Below are positions 34,355 through 41,591 of a stretch of DNA of 64,000 nt, piece after piece. The stretch spans positions 496,001 through 560,000 of the forward strand of contig BMWJ01000001.1 in assembly GCA_014651175.1 (NCBI GenBank), in the 5' to 3' direction. Under the pieces are notes generated by a model. That model had not been told where the DNA came from and ran no database searches. It saw only the letters and a program-made list of their open reading frames with translations. The first letter of the stretch is position 1. Every line of letters begins with the position of its first letter. The translations under genes were made by a program, and so were the position numbers. The stretch comes from Streptomyces clavifer. Its GTDB lineage: Bacteria > Actinomycetota > Actinomycetes > Streptomycetales > Streptomycetaceae.

Positions 34355-35185
34355 ATGCCCGGACAGAGCGTCCTCCGCGACGCGACTATCAACGCCGTCA
34401 TGGCCCACGCCGGCCGTTCGACACTGGCCTTCAAGGCGGCGCACACGGACCGCCAGTACGCGACGGCCTTCTGGTTCAACGATCTCGTCGAATCCACGCC
34501 CGACTCCGAGGTCATCAGGCAGTACCTCGTGACGGCGGCGGAGGCGACGCGCCACGACACGGCCGAGCTGACGCTGCGTCCCGAGTTGTGCGAACCGGTC
34601 ATGAGCGCGGAGAAGCTGCTCATGACGGACTTCGCCGACGGATGGACCGTCCTCGGTGACCTGGGGGTCGCCGTGATGCCCACGGCGGGCCTGCACGCCC
34701 ACGGCAGGCGGAAGGGCTGGAGCTGGACGACCGACGAGATCACCGACGGTCTGGCCGCTCACCACGAGGACATCGCCGGGATCGGTGACGGGCCCCTGCC
34801 CGCCTACATCCTGGGCCATGACGTGGGGGAGACGAGCGGAGAGAGGCAGCAGGCCGTCGTCGTGGGCCACGTGGCACGCGGGCAGGACGGCCACATCCGC
34901 TGGGACTCCACCGTGCCCGAGGGGTGCGTGGGTGCTCCGGTCTTCACGGGGGACGAGCTCGGGGGCGACAGTTTCAAGCTGGTCTGCGTCGGGCTCGTCC
35001 TGCCCGGTGAGAAGCAGAACCGGATAGCGACCTTCGACCTCATCAGGACCGCTGTGCGGGAAGCGGCCGCGTCGGCAACGGTACCGACGGCGGAGCCGAT
35101 CACGGAGTCGGCTGCGGAACCGGGCCCGGACCAGGGCACGGAACGCCGCCCGAGCTGGTGGCGGAGGAAGCCCCGCAAGCGCTGA
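34355..35185 (+). CDS. Degenerate trypsin-like (chymotrypsin-fold) protein
   Basis: 276 residues. I do not recognise a named family, but the spacing suggests a trypsin-like fold: a TAFWF strand (37-41), YLVTAAEAT (57-65) in the place of the usual LVTAAH, GDLGVAVMP (101-109) in the place of the Asp strand, and GCVGAPVF (190-197) where GNSGGPVF is expected. So the catalytic His is Glu and the catalytic Ser is Val or Cys, and only an Asp remains. If the fold is right it is a non-proteolytic relative. The C-terminus (from about 240) is an acidic Ala/Pro linker ending in WWRRKPRKR. There is no signal peptide. Confidence 0.65.
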   Translation: MPGQSVLRDATINAVMAHAGRSTLAFKAAHTDRQYATAFWFNDLVESTPDSEVIRQYLVTAAEATRHDTAELTLRPELCEPVMSAEKLLMTDFADGWTVLGDLGVAVMPTAGLHAHGRRKGWSWTTDEITDGLAAHHEDIAGIGDGPLPAYILGHDVGETSGERQQAVVVGHVARGQDGHIRWDSTVPEGCVGAPVFTGDELGGDSFKLVCVGLVLPGEKQNRIATFDLIRTAVREAAASATVPTAEPITESAAEPGPDQGTERRPSWWRRKPRKR

Positions 35186-35208
35186 CGGCTGCTTGCCCGG
35201 CTGCCCGG

Positions 35209-35238
35209 CGCCGGCCTGCTGCTTGACCTGGGCCGGCG
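35209..35238 (+). terminator. Probable terminator after the trypsin-like gene
   Basis: An 8-bp stem (CGCCGGCC at 35209-35216 with GGCCGGCG at 35231-35238) and 14-base loop, 24 bp after the stop. Confidence 0.6.
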
Positions 35239-35454
35239 AGGGGTTCGGCAGTCAGAGCACGTCTGGTGGGTACCGGAACAGTGTCCGACCTGCGGAAACG
35301 TTCACGTGCTCTCGTATCCATTTCGCCCCCGGCGGGGGTCGTTGCCGCGCAGGGCGCACGACGCCGCCCGAGGCTTTCCGGTCATGTCCTGCCTGATGCT
35401 CCCGATCACGCGGGGTGGGGAGTACGGGCTGCGTTCCGCCCCTATACACAGCGC

Positions 35455-35487
35455 CGCCCCCTCCGGTGGCCTCGACCGGAGGGGGCG
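35455..35487 (-). terminator. Terminator after the mycoredoxin gene
   Basis: A 13-bp stem (35455-35467 with 35475-35487) and seven-base loop, 17 bp past the mycoredoxin stop on the minus strand. Confidence 0.85.
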
Positions 35488-35503
35488 CCGCGCCGGAGGA
35501 GCA

Positions 35504-35761
35504 TCAGACCGCGAGAGCCTGCTTCACCTGTGCGAGGCTCGGGTTCGTCATGACGTGGTGCTCGCCACCGTCGGCGGGAACGACCAGGACGGTGGGAACC
35601 GTCTGGTTTCCGCCATTGGCCTTCTCGACGAAGGCCGCCGAATCCGGGTCCAGCTCGATGTTGACCTCGGTGTACGCGATGCCTTCGCGGTCCATCTGGC
35701 CCTTGAGCCGGCGGCAGTAGCCGCACCAGGTGGTGCTGTACATCGTCACAGTGCCCGGCAT
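35504..35761 (-). CDS. mrx1: Mycoredoxin (glutaredoxin-like, CGYC)
   Basis: 85 residues with a thioredoxin fold: strand VTMYSTTW, active site CGYC (Cys13, Cys16), and the cis-proline in TVPTVLV. Actinobacteria make mycothiol in place of glutathione, and mycoredoxin-1 uses this CxxC to reduce mixed disulfides between mycothiol and proteins. It is divergent from uvrD2. In M. tuberculosis the same small gene lies next to uvrD2, which supports the symbol. AGGGAG lies about ten bases before the ATG. Confidence 0.9.
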   Translation of the reverse strand: MPGTVTMYSTTWCGYCRRLKGQMDREGIAYTEVNIELDPDSAAFVEKANGGNQTVPTVLVVPADGGEHHVMTNPSLAQVKQALAV

Positions 35762-35877
35762 GTCGCTGGACTCCCTTGTCTCGTCCGTCTCGCTGGATGC
35801 GGGACCGCGCGTACGCGCACGCTCCCGCAGGGAGGAACGTACGGGACCTGACCACCATTCCCGGAGACCCTCCGGCG

Positions 35878-35932
35878 GTTACGGCGACCGGCACAGCGGC
35901 TCCCCGCCCGTTACGGCGACCGGCACAGCGGC
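35878..35932. repeat. 23-bp direct repeat in the mrx1-uvrD2 promoter region
   Basis: GTTACGGCGACCGGCACAGC plus GGC occurs exactly at 35878-35900 and 35910-35932, a 32-bp period (about three helical turns). It sits between the divergent starts at 35761 and 36013, so it may be an operator. Confidence 0.85.
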
Positions 35933-35964
35933 CGCGAGGTACCGGTACGACGAACGGCACCCCC

Positions 35965-35973
35965 TGTGGACAA
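35965..35973 (-). promoter_or_regulatory. DnaA-box match (TTGTCCACA on minus strand)
   Basis: TGTGGACAA on the plus strand is the Streptomyces-preferred DnaA box in reverse. It lies 40 bp before the uvrD2 start. Confidence 0.45.
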
Positions 35974-36012
35974 CCTCCGCACCCGTCCCCCGCGACCTGG
36001 CAGCATGGCAGG

Positions 36013-38241
36013 GTGACAGCAGCAACGCATTCCACCCTCTTCCCCCGGGTCCCCGAGTCCGCGGACGCCGTGCTCGACGGGCTCGACCCGGAGCAGCGCG
36101 AGGTCGCGCTGGCCCTGAGCGGTCCTGTGTGCGTGCTGGCCGGAGCCGGTACGGGGAAGACGCGAGCCATCACGCACCGCATCGCCTACGGGGTGCGGGC
36201 CGGGATCCTCCAGCCGACGACCGTGCTCGCCGTCACCTTCACCAACCGGGCCGCGGGCGAGATGCGGGGCCGGCTCCGCCAGCTCGGCGCGAGCGGTGTG
36301 CAGGCGCGGACCTTCCACTCCGCGGCCCTCCGTCAGCTCCAGTACTTCTGGCCGAAAGCCGTCGGTGGCGAGCTGCCGCGCCTGGTCGAACGCAAGGTCC
36401 AGCTGGTCGCCGAGGCGGCGGCCCGCTGCGGAGTCCGGCTCGACCGCAACGAGCTGCGGGACGCCACGAGCGAGATCGAGTGGGCCAAGGTCACCCAGAC
36501 CGTGCCCGCCGACTACCCGGCCGCGGTGGCAAAGACCCAGCGGGACGCACCACGCGATCCGGCCGAGCTCTCGCAGATCTACGCGATGTACGAGCAGCTC
36601 AAGCGCGACCGGTCCGTGATCGACTTCGAGGACGTCCTGCTCCTCACCGTCGGCATACTCCAGGACCGCCACGACATCGCCGACCACGTGCGCCGGCAGT
36701 ACCAGCACTTCGTCGTCGACGAGTACCAGGACGTCAGCCCGCTCCAGCAGCGGCTTCTCGACCTCTGGCTCGGCGACCGGGACAATCTCTGCGTCGTCGG
36801 TGACGCCAGCCAGACGATCTACTCCTTCACCGGGGCCACCCCCGACCATCTGCTGAACTTCCGCACGCGCCATCCGGACGCGACCGTGGTCAAGCTGGTG
36901 CGGGACTACCGCTCCACACCCCAGGTCGTCCAGCTGGCCAACGGCCTGCTGAGCCAGGCCCGCGGAAGGGCCGCGGAACACCGGCTGGAGCTGGTCTCGC
37001 AGCGGGACAAGGGCCCCGAGCCCGTCTACGCGGAGTACGCGGACGAGCCCGCGGAGGCGGAGGGCACCGCCCGCCGCATCCGCGAACTGATCGCCGCGGG
37101 TGTCCCGGCCGGCGAGATCGCCGTGCTGTACCGGGTCAATTCCCAGTCCGAGGTCTACGAGCAGGCCCTCGCGGACGCGGGCGTGCCCTACCAGCTGCGC
37201 GGCGCGGAGCGCTTCTTCGACCGCGCCGAGGTGCGGGAGGCGGGGGTGGCCCTGCGTGGCGCGGCCCGCGCGGGGGGCAACGACTCCCTGCTCGACGGGG
37301 CCGACGACCTTCCGTCCGAGGTGCGGGCGGTGCTCTCCACCAAGGGCTGGACGTCCAAACCACCCACCGGATCGGGCGCGGTGCGGGACCGATGGGAATC
37401 ACTGGCCGCGCTCGTGCGGCTGGCCGAGGACTTCGAACAGGCCAGGCCGGGCGCCACGCTCTCCGACCTCGTGGCCGAGCTCGACGAGCGGGCCGCCGCC
37501 CAGCACGCCCCCACCGTCCAGGGCGTCACGCTGGCCTCACTGCACTCGGCGAAGGGCCTGGAGTGGGACGCCGCGTTCCTGGTCGGGCTCACCGAGGGCA
37601 TGATGCCGATCGCCTATGCCAAGACCGATGAACAGGTCGAGGAGGAACGCCGGCTGCTGTACGTCGGTGTCACGCGGGCCCGCTTCCACCTGTCACTGTC
37701 CTGGGCCCTGTCCCGCTCGCCCGGCGGCCGCGCGGGACGCCGCCCGACCCGCTTCCTGAACGGGCTGCGGCCCGGTTCGGCCGTGCTCGGCGCCCGGGGC
37801 GGCGCCGGGGGAGGCGGCGGCATCGACCGCGGCTCCGGCACGGGCACGGGCTCGCGCGGCGGGAACACGGGACCGGCGGCGGTGAGCCGGCGACGTGGCC
37901 CGGTGCGCTGCAGGGTCTGCGGCAGGACCCTCACCGAAGCCGGTGAGATGAAGCTGATGCGCTGCGAGGACTGCCCATCGGACATGGACGAGGGGCTGTA
38001 CGAGCGGCTGCGCGAGTGGCGCGCGCGCCGGGCGAAGGAGATCAGCCAGCCCGCCTACTGCGTGTTCACCGACAAGACCCTGATGGCGATCGCCGAGACC
38101 GTGCCGGACACCGAGGGCGAGCTCGTCGTCATCGCCGGTGTCGGGAACCGGAAGCTGACGAGGTTCGGGGCCGATGTGCTGGCCATCTGCGCAGGTCGGA
38201 CCCTGGGCGAGGGTTCCCCGGAGGACGACGGCGACGTGTGA
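36013..38241 (+). CDS. uvrD2: UvrD2-like DNA helicase with tetracysteine and HRDC domains
   Basis: 742 residues from the GTG at 36013. Motor motifs: GAGTGKT (44-50), FVVDEYQDVS, GDASQTIYSFTGA, LHSAKGLEWDAAF and LYVGVTRARFHL. A Gly-rich linker (about 600-625) leads to a tetracysteine motif (CRVC and CEDC) and then an HRDC domain (ISQPAYCVFTDKTLMAIAE). This arrangement is that of mycobacterial UvrD2, a 3'-5' helicase essential in M. tuberculosis and active in repair and replication. The next gene in both lineages is the WhiB7/WblC regulator. Confidence 0.92.
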   Translation: MTAATHSTLFPRVPESADAVLDGLDPEQREVALALSGPVCVLAGAGTGKTRAITHRIAYGVRAGILQPTTVLAVTFTNRAAGEMRGRLRQLGASGVQARTFHSAALRQLQYFWPKAVGGELPRLVERKVQLVAEAAARCGVRLDRNELRDATSEIEWAKVTQTVPADYPAAVAKTQRDAPRDPAELSQIYAMYEQLKRDRSVIDFEDVLLLTVGILQDRHDIADHVRRQYQHFVVDEYQDVSPLQQRLLDLWLGDRDNLCVVGDASQTIYSFTGATPDHLLNFRTRHPDATVVKLVRDYRSTPQVVQLANGLLSQARGRAAEHRLELVSQRDKGPEPVYAEYADEPAEAEGTARRIRELIAAGVPAGEIAVLYRVNSQSEVYEQALADAGVPYQLRGAERFFDRAEVREAGVALRGAARAGGNDSLLDGADDLPSEVRAVLSTKGWTSKPPTGSGAVRDRWESLAALVRLAEDFEQARPGATLSDLVAELDERAAAQHAPTVQGVTLASLHSAKGLEWDAAFLVGLTEGMMPIAYAKTDEQVEEERRLLYVGVTRARFHLSLSWALSRSPGGRAGRRPTRFLNGLRPGSAVLGARGGAGGGGGIDRGSGTGTGSRGGNTGPAAVSRRRGPVRCRVCGRTLTEAGEMKLMRCEDCPSDMDEGLYERLREWRARRAKEISQPAYCVFTDKTLMAIAETVPDTEGELVVIAGVGNRKLTRFGADVLAICAGRTLGEGSPEDDGDV

Positions 38242-38253
38242 GAAAAACTCGTC

Positions 38254-38294
38254 GAAAAAATAGTTTGCGCCCGCAGCAGTCATCACCATAGGTT
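38254..38294 (+). promoter_or_regulatory. wblC promoter with AT-rich upstream element
   Basis: A GAAAAAATAG run (38254-38263) is followed at once by a -35 TTGCGC (38265-38270) and, after 18 bp, a -10 TAGGTT (38289-38294). WhiB7/WblC proteins bind AT-rich DNA just upstream of the -35 through their AT-hook while holding the sigma factor. The arrangement therefore fits an autoregulated wblC promoter. It starts 12 bp after the uvrD2 stop. Confidence 0.7.
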
Positions 38295-38411
38295 CTTAAC
38301 CACGGGAACAGCGACTTCTTCTCTGAAGCCCTGAGTCCGTGCTGTACTTATCCGAATACCGCAGGACCGGCCCCGGCCGGTCCCCCGAGACGCCGAGAGG
38401 AGGCGATTCCT

Positions 38412-38741
38412 GTGATCAGCATCATTCAGACCATCAAAATGACCGATCTCTCGGTCGTCTCCGCCCACTCGCTCGGCCTCGCCTGCTCTTCGGATCTTTC
38501 GCTGCGTGGCATCGGTATGTCCGGCGTTCCCGCCGTCAGCCCCCTGCCCCTGGCGAGCCTGCCCGTGCGGGAACGCAATGAGCGACCGACCGAGGCACCG
38601 GCAGCAGCAGTAGTGAAGACACAGGCCCAGGCCTATGCCTTTGCGGCAACCGGTGCCGGATCCAAGAAGCACGCAACGCAGCACCAGCACCACACGATGT
38701 GGGCCTTCCGTGGGCCTGAACCCTGGAGCGATCCAGCCTGA
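38412..38741 (+). CDS. Upstream ORF in the wblC leader (109 codons)
   Basis: GAGAGGAGG stands before the GTG at 38412, one of the best ribosome sites in the window. The predicted product begins MISIIQTIKMTDLSVVSAHS, contains an Ala/Val-rich middle and a His-rich stretch (HATQHQHH), and ends MWAFRGPEPWSDPA. Codon bias is only moderately Streptomyces-like. The last codons and the stop lie inside two hairpins just before the leader terminator. This is the layout expected if ribosome progress on the ORF decides whether transcription goes on into wblC. I infer a sensing role rather than a protein function; translation from it may still give a stable small protein. Confidence 0.6.
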   Translation: MISIIQTIKMTDLSVVSAHSLGLACSSDLSLRGIGMSGVPAVSPLPLASLPVRERNERPTEAPAAAVVKTQAQAYAFAATGAGSKKHATQHQHHTMWAFRGPEPWSDPA

Positions 38742-38754
38742 TCCGGAATCAGGC
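38723..38754 (+). promoter_or_regulatory. Tandem leader hairpins over the uORF stop
   Basis: Hairpin one is CTGGA-GCGA-TCCAG (38723-38736, a GNRA-type loop). Hairpin two is a 7-bp stem, GCCTGAT with ATCAGGC (38736-38754), and holds the uORF stop codon (TGA 38739-38741). A ribosome at the end of the uORF would block both. Confidence 0.6.
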
Positions 38755-38764
38755 CGGCGCCTTC

Positions 38765-38810
38765 AGGGCCGCGGAACCCCACTCGGGATCCGCGGCCCTT
38801 TTGTTTTGTC
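38765..38810 (+). terminator. Intrinsic terminator (attenuator) in the wblC leader
   Basis: An 11-bp perfect stem (38765-38775 with 38789-38799) is followed by TTTTGTTTTG. A true T tract is rare in Streptomyces, which makes this a strong factor-independent terminator. It stands about 115 bp before wblC and about 475 bp after the promoter, so transcription must read through it for wblC to be made. Confidence 0.88.
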
Positions 38811-38913
38811 CGAACGGATGAGACGAGACGAAGGAGCCTCGGGACAAGCAGGACCTGGTACCAGCCGCCAACCGGCCAACAGGCCGGCACGACCAGACGA
38901 GGACAACACCACC

Positions 38914-39282
38914 GTGCAACTCGAGACGCACGCCCCGTCCGTACCGCTTTCCGACACGATCTCCCCGCCCGGCCTCACGGAGGACTCCACCTTGATCCCC
39001 CTCACCGCGCTCACCGCGCTCGACGACGCCATCGAGAACCTCGGTGTGCCCGTCCCCTGCCGTTCGTACGACCCGGAGGTCTTCTTCGCCGAGTCGCCCG
39101 CGGATGTCGAGTACGCCAAGTCCCTCTGCCGGACCTGTCCGCTCGTCGAGGCCTGCCTCGCCGGTGCCAAGGAGCGGCGCGAGCCGTGGGGCGTCTGGGG
39201 CGGCGAGCTCTTCGTCCAGGGCGTCGTCGTCGCCCGGAAGCGTCCGCGTGGCCGTCCGCGCAAGAACCCGGTCGCGGCGTGA
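38914..39282 (+). CDS. wblC: WblC/WhiB7: antibiotic-response transcription factor
   Basis: 122 residues from the GTG at 38914, with GAGGA ten bases upstream. The iron-sulfur cysteines are Cys49, Cys72, Cys75 and Cys81 (C-x22-C-x2-C-x5-C). The WhiB turn GVWGG is at 93-97 and the AT-hook RGRPRK at 112-117. This combination is diagnostic of WhiB7/WblC, which binds the principal sigma factor and switches on resistance genes when ribosome-targeting antibiotics are present. It is probably controlled by its own promoter and the leader attenuator described here. Longer in-frame starts would run into the terminator. Confidence 0.95.
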   Translation: MQLETHAPSVPLSDTISPPGLTEDSTLIPLTALTALDDAIENLGVPVPCRSYDPEVFFAESPADVEYAKSLCRTCPLVEACLAGAKERREPWGVWGGELFVQGVVVARKRPRGRPRKNPVAA

Positions 39283-39374
39283 CCGCCGGCCTGGGGGTCA
39301 TGTCCCCCACACGCACGAAGCGCATCGGAACCATCGACCGTCCCCAGACCCATGACCCCCGAAATCAGGCACCA

Positions 39375-39638
39375 ATGATCACCCCCACGAGGGAGCCCGT
39401 CGGCTCCGCGACCCCGGACGTCACCATCATCGGCGCGAACGACTCGCGCCAGAACAGGACCCGCGAGATGCAACTCATCCCAGAAGCCCTGGCACGTGCG
39501 CATATGCACGACCGCCTGAGGGACGCCGAGGTGGACCGCCGGGCCCAGCGCCTGGTGACCGCCCGGCGGATGCAGCGCCGGGCGGAGCGCGCCTCGATGC
39601 GCGCCCGCCGCGCGCTCGCCATGGCGGTCATGCAGTAA
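39375..39638 (+). CDS. Small basic hypothetical protein (87 aa)
   Basis: 87 residues from the ATG at 39375; an in-frame ATG at 39300 with GGGGG before it is the alternative. The N-terminus is polar; from about residue 30 the chain is a long Arg/Ala/Met-rich helix (ARRMQRRAERASMRARRALA) that could bind nucleic acid or form a coiled coil. I recognise no family. It begins 92 bp after wblC on the same strand and may be cotranscribed. A terminator follows at 39715. Confidence 0.65.
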   Translation: MITPTREPVGSATPDVTIIGANDSRQNRTREMQLIPEALARAHMHDRLRDAEVDRRAQRLVTARRMQRRAERASMRARRALAMAVMQ

Positions 39639-39714
39639 TCGCCCCACCAGCGGCACGCGCACCACAGCTGCCGGGGCAACCGCTCTGCCCGTAGCGCAGC
39701 CACCCACCCCATCC

Positions 39715-39744
39715 GCGGGGCCGGTCCGAACAGGCCGGCCCCGC
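39715..39744 (+). terminator. Terminator closing the wblC unit
   Basis: A 10-bp perfect stem (39715-39724 with 39735-39744), 77 bp after the small basic gene. Confidence 0.8.
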
Positions 39745-39837
39745 AGTGCGTTGCAACGTCACCCGTCCCGTCGGCGGGGTTGTCGTCGCGAGGTGGACGA
39801 GGAAACTCATCACCCGGCGAAACCCGCTGTCGAACAG

Positions 39838-39996
39838 GTGACGTGCGCCCGCTGCGGCGCCACCGCCGACGGCGACATCGCACCTCCGACCTGGATCTGC
39901 TCGGTGGAGGACGGCAGAAGCCAGTACTTCTGCGACGCCTGCTCCCGTACCCATCTCGGGGCGATCGAGAGCAGGCTCGACTCCGCCTGGTGGTGA
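39838..39996 (+). CDS. Small zinc-ribbon-like protein (52 aa)
   Basis: 52 residues from the GTG at 39838. The frame is open upstream to 39751, but the codons before 39838 end often in A or T, unlike the rest. The sequence has CARCG near the start and CDACSRTHL later, so two Cys pairs could bind one zinc. It ends IESRLDSAWW. The function is unknown. Short proteins of this form occur next to the ABC1-kinase gene in other Streptomyces. It is convergent with that gene, 7 bp away. Confidence 0.6.
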   Translation: MTCARCGATADGDIAPPTWICSVEDGRSQYFCDACSRTHLGAIESRLDSAWW

Positions 39997-40003
39997 CGGG
40001 CGG

Positions 40004-41527
40004 TCAGCGTTCCCCGGACGGGACGGTCGTGGCCCCGCCCCCCGAGCTGTCATGCCCCTCGCACGGAACCTCCTGCGCCACGTCTTCTTCCGGCGCCGCG
40101 TCGTCCCGTACGTCCTCCAGTGCGCCCATCAGCATCTCCTCCAGCGCGTCTTCGTCCGGCTCGTACTCCGGGACGAAACCCGGGAGCCAGGACTCCAGCT
40201 CGTCCCGCAGCCGCACCGTCGCACCCAGCTGGCACAGCACACCGATCGTGCTGAGCGTGACCCGGTGGATCAGCAGATACGAGGGAGGAAGGTTCAGCTG
40301 CTTGCCCAACTGATGAGCGGGGGAGCGCGGATCGGCGATCCGGGCAGCCTGGCTGCGCAGCCAGGAGCGGCTGAAGGTGAACTCGTCGACCTGTGCCGGC
40401 TCGATGATCGGGAGCAGATACTCGAGTACGGCGTCCGGTGCGAGGGCGATCGAGTCCTTGACGAAGCCCTCCCCGCGCAGCATCTCGTACACGGCCTCGG
40501 CATCGCCGTCCAGCGTCATCCGCAGGGAGTCTCCGATGGTCCGGGGGAGTCCTCCCGGCAGCCGGTCCACCGTGCCGAAGTCCAGTACGCCCAGCCGCCA
40601 CCTGCCGGGGTGTCCGTCCGGACCGCCCATGTCCTCGACGTCCGAGCCCGCCGGGGGCAGCAGCCGGAAGTTCCCCGGGTGGGGGTCGGCATGCAGGAGT
40701 CCCGTGCGCGCCGGCCCCGAGAACAGGAAGCGCGCCAGCAGCTGGCCGGCCCGGTCCCGCTGGTCCGACGTACCGTCAGCGATGATCTCGGACAGGGGTA
40801 TTCCGTCGATCCACTCCGTCACCAGCACCTGCTCGGACTGGTGCACCACTCCGGGAACGACGACATCGGGATCGTCCACGAACTCCGCGGCGTGTTCCTG
40901 CTGGGACTGCGCCTCCAGCGCGTAGTCCAGCTCCTCCGAGACCCGGTCCCGCATCTCCGTGATGAGCGGCTTGATGTCCATCCCCGGAACCAGCGGACCG
41001 AGCAGCCGCGCGAAGCGGCTGAGCTGGGTGAGGTCGGAGAGCAGGGCCTGTCCGGCACCGGGGTACTGCACCTTCACGGCGACGGGGCGTCCGTCGTGCC
41101 ACACCGCCCGGTGGACCTGTCCGATCGACGCGGCGGCCGAGGGCCGGTCCTCGAACTCCAGGAAGAGCTCCCGCCAGTCGTCTCCGACCCGCGCCGCCAG
41201 CACCTCATGGACGGTGCGGGCCGGCATGGGCGGTGCCGCCTCCTGCAGCTTGGTCAGAGCCGCCCGGTAGGGACCGGCGACATCTTCGGGAAGTGCGGAC
41301 TCGAAGACGGACAGCGCCTGTCCGAGCTTCATCGCACCTCCCTTCAACTCTCCGAGAACCTTGAAGAGCTGGTCCGCGGTGCGCTGCTGGACCTCGCGGG
41401 CCACGATTTCCGCCGACTTGCCGCCGATCCGCTTGCCCAGGCCCCACGTGGCACGGCCGGCGAAGCCGAGCGGCAGCGCGGCCAGCTTCGCGGTACGGGT
41501 GACCGCCTTCCGGGGAAGATCAGACAT
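40004..41527 (-). CDS. ABC1/UbiB-family atypical kinase
   Basis: 507 residues from ATG with GGAGGGG four bases upstream. The ABC1/UbiB landmarks are all present: KxGQ motif (KLGQ, 67-70), the Ala-rich nucleotide loop (AAASIGQVHRA), the invariant Lys in VAVKVQYPG, the catalytic loop HADPHPGN and LDFG. These proteins fold like protein kinases but act as ATPases in lipid or quinone metabolism. The M. tuberculosis neighbour of whiB7 (Rv3197) is of the same family and has been linked to macrolide resistance. The acidic tail (from about 455) is variable. The substrate is unknown. Confidence 0.9.
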   Translation of the reverse strand: MSDLPRKAVTRTAKLAALPLGFAGRATWGLGKRIGGKSAEIVAREVQQRTADQLFKVLGELKGGAMKLGQALSVFESALPEDVAGPYRAALTKLQEAAPPMPARTVHEVLAARVGDDWRELFLEFEDRPSAAASIGQVHRAVWHDGRPVAVKVQYPGAGQALLSDLTQLSRFARLLGPLVPGMDIKPLITEMRDRVSEELDYALEAQSQQEHAAEFVDDPDVVVPGVVHQSEQVLVTEWIDGIPLSEIIADGTSDQRDRAGQLLARFLFSGPARTGLLHADPHPGNFRLLPPAGSDVEDMGGPDGHPGRWRLGVLDFGTVDRLPGGLPRTIGDSLRMTLDGDAEAVYEMLRGEGFVKDSIALAPDAVLEYLLPIIEPAQVDEFTFSRSWLRSQAARIADPRSPAHQLGKQLNLPPSYLLIHRVTLSTIGVLCQLGATVRLRDELESWLPGFVPEYEPDEDALEEMLMGALEDVRDDAAPEEDVAQEVPCEGHDSSGGGATTVPSGER

Positions 41528-41591
41528 GTGCCCCTCCAGTTACCGGACTGCCGTGCCGCGTGAGTGTTCGGCCCTGCTCCGTCGGCGGCGG

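Larger units (their letters stand above)
35186..35503. other. 318-bp convergent intergenic region
   Basis: No convincing gene. It contains one terminator for each convergent gene (35209-35238 and 35455-35487). The middle part (35250-35450) has lower GC than its neighbours and no clear feature. Confidence 0.6.

Noticed and set aside
38339-38581. An 80-codon frame from a GTG at 38339 as an alternative wblC uORF
   Set aside because: It has no ribosome site and overlaps the better uORF starting at 38412.
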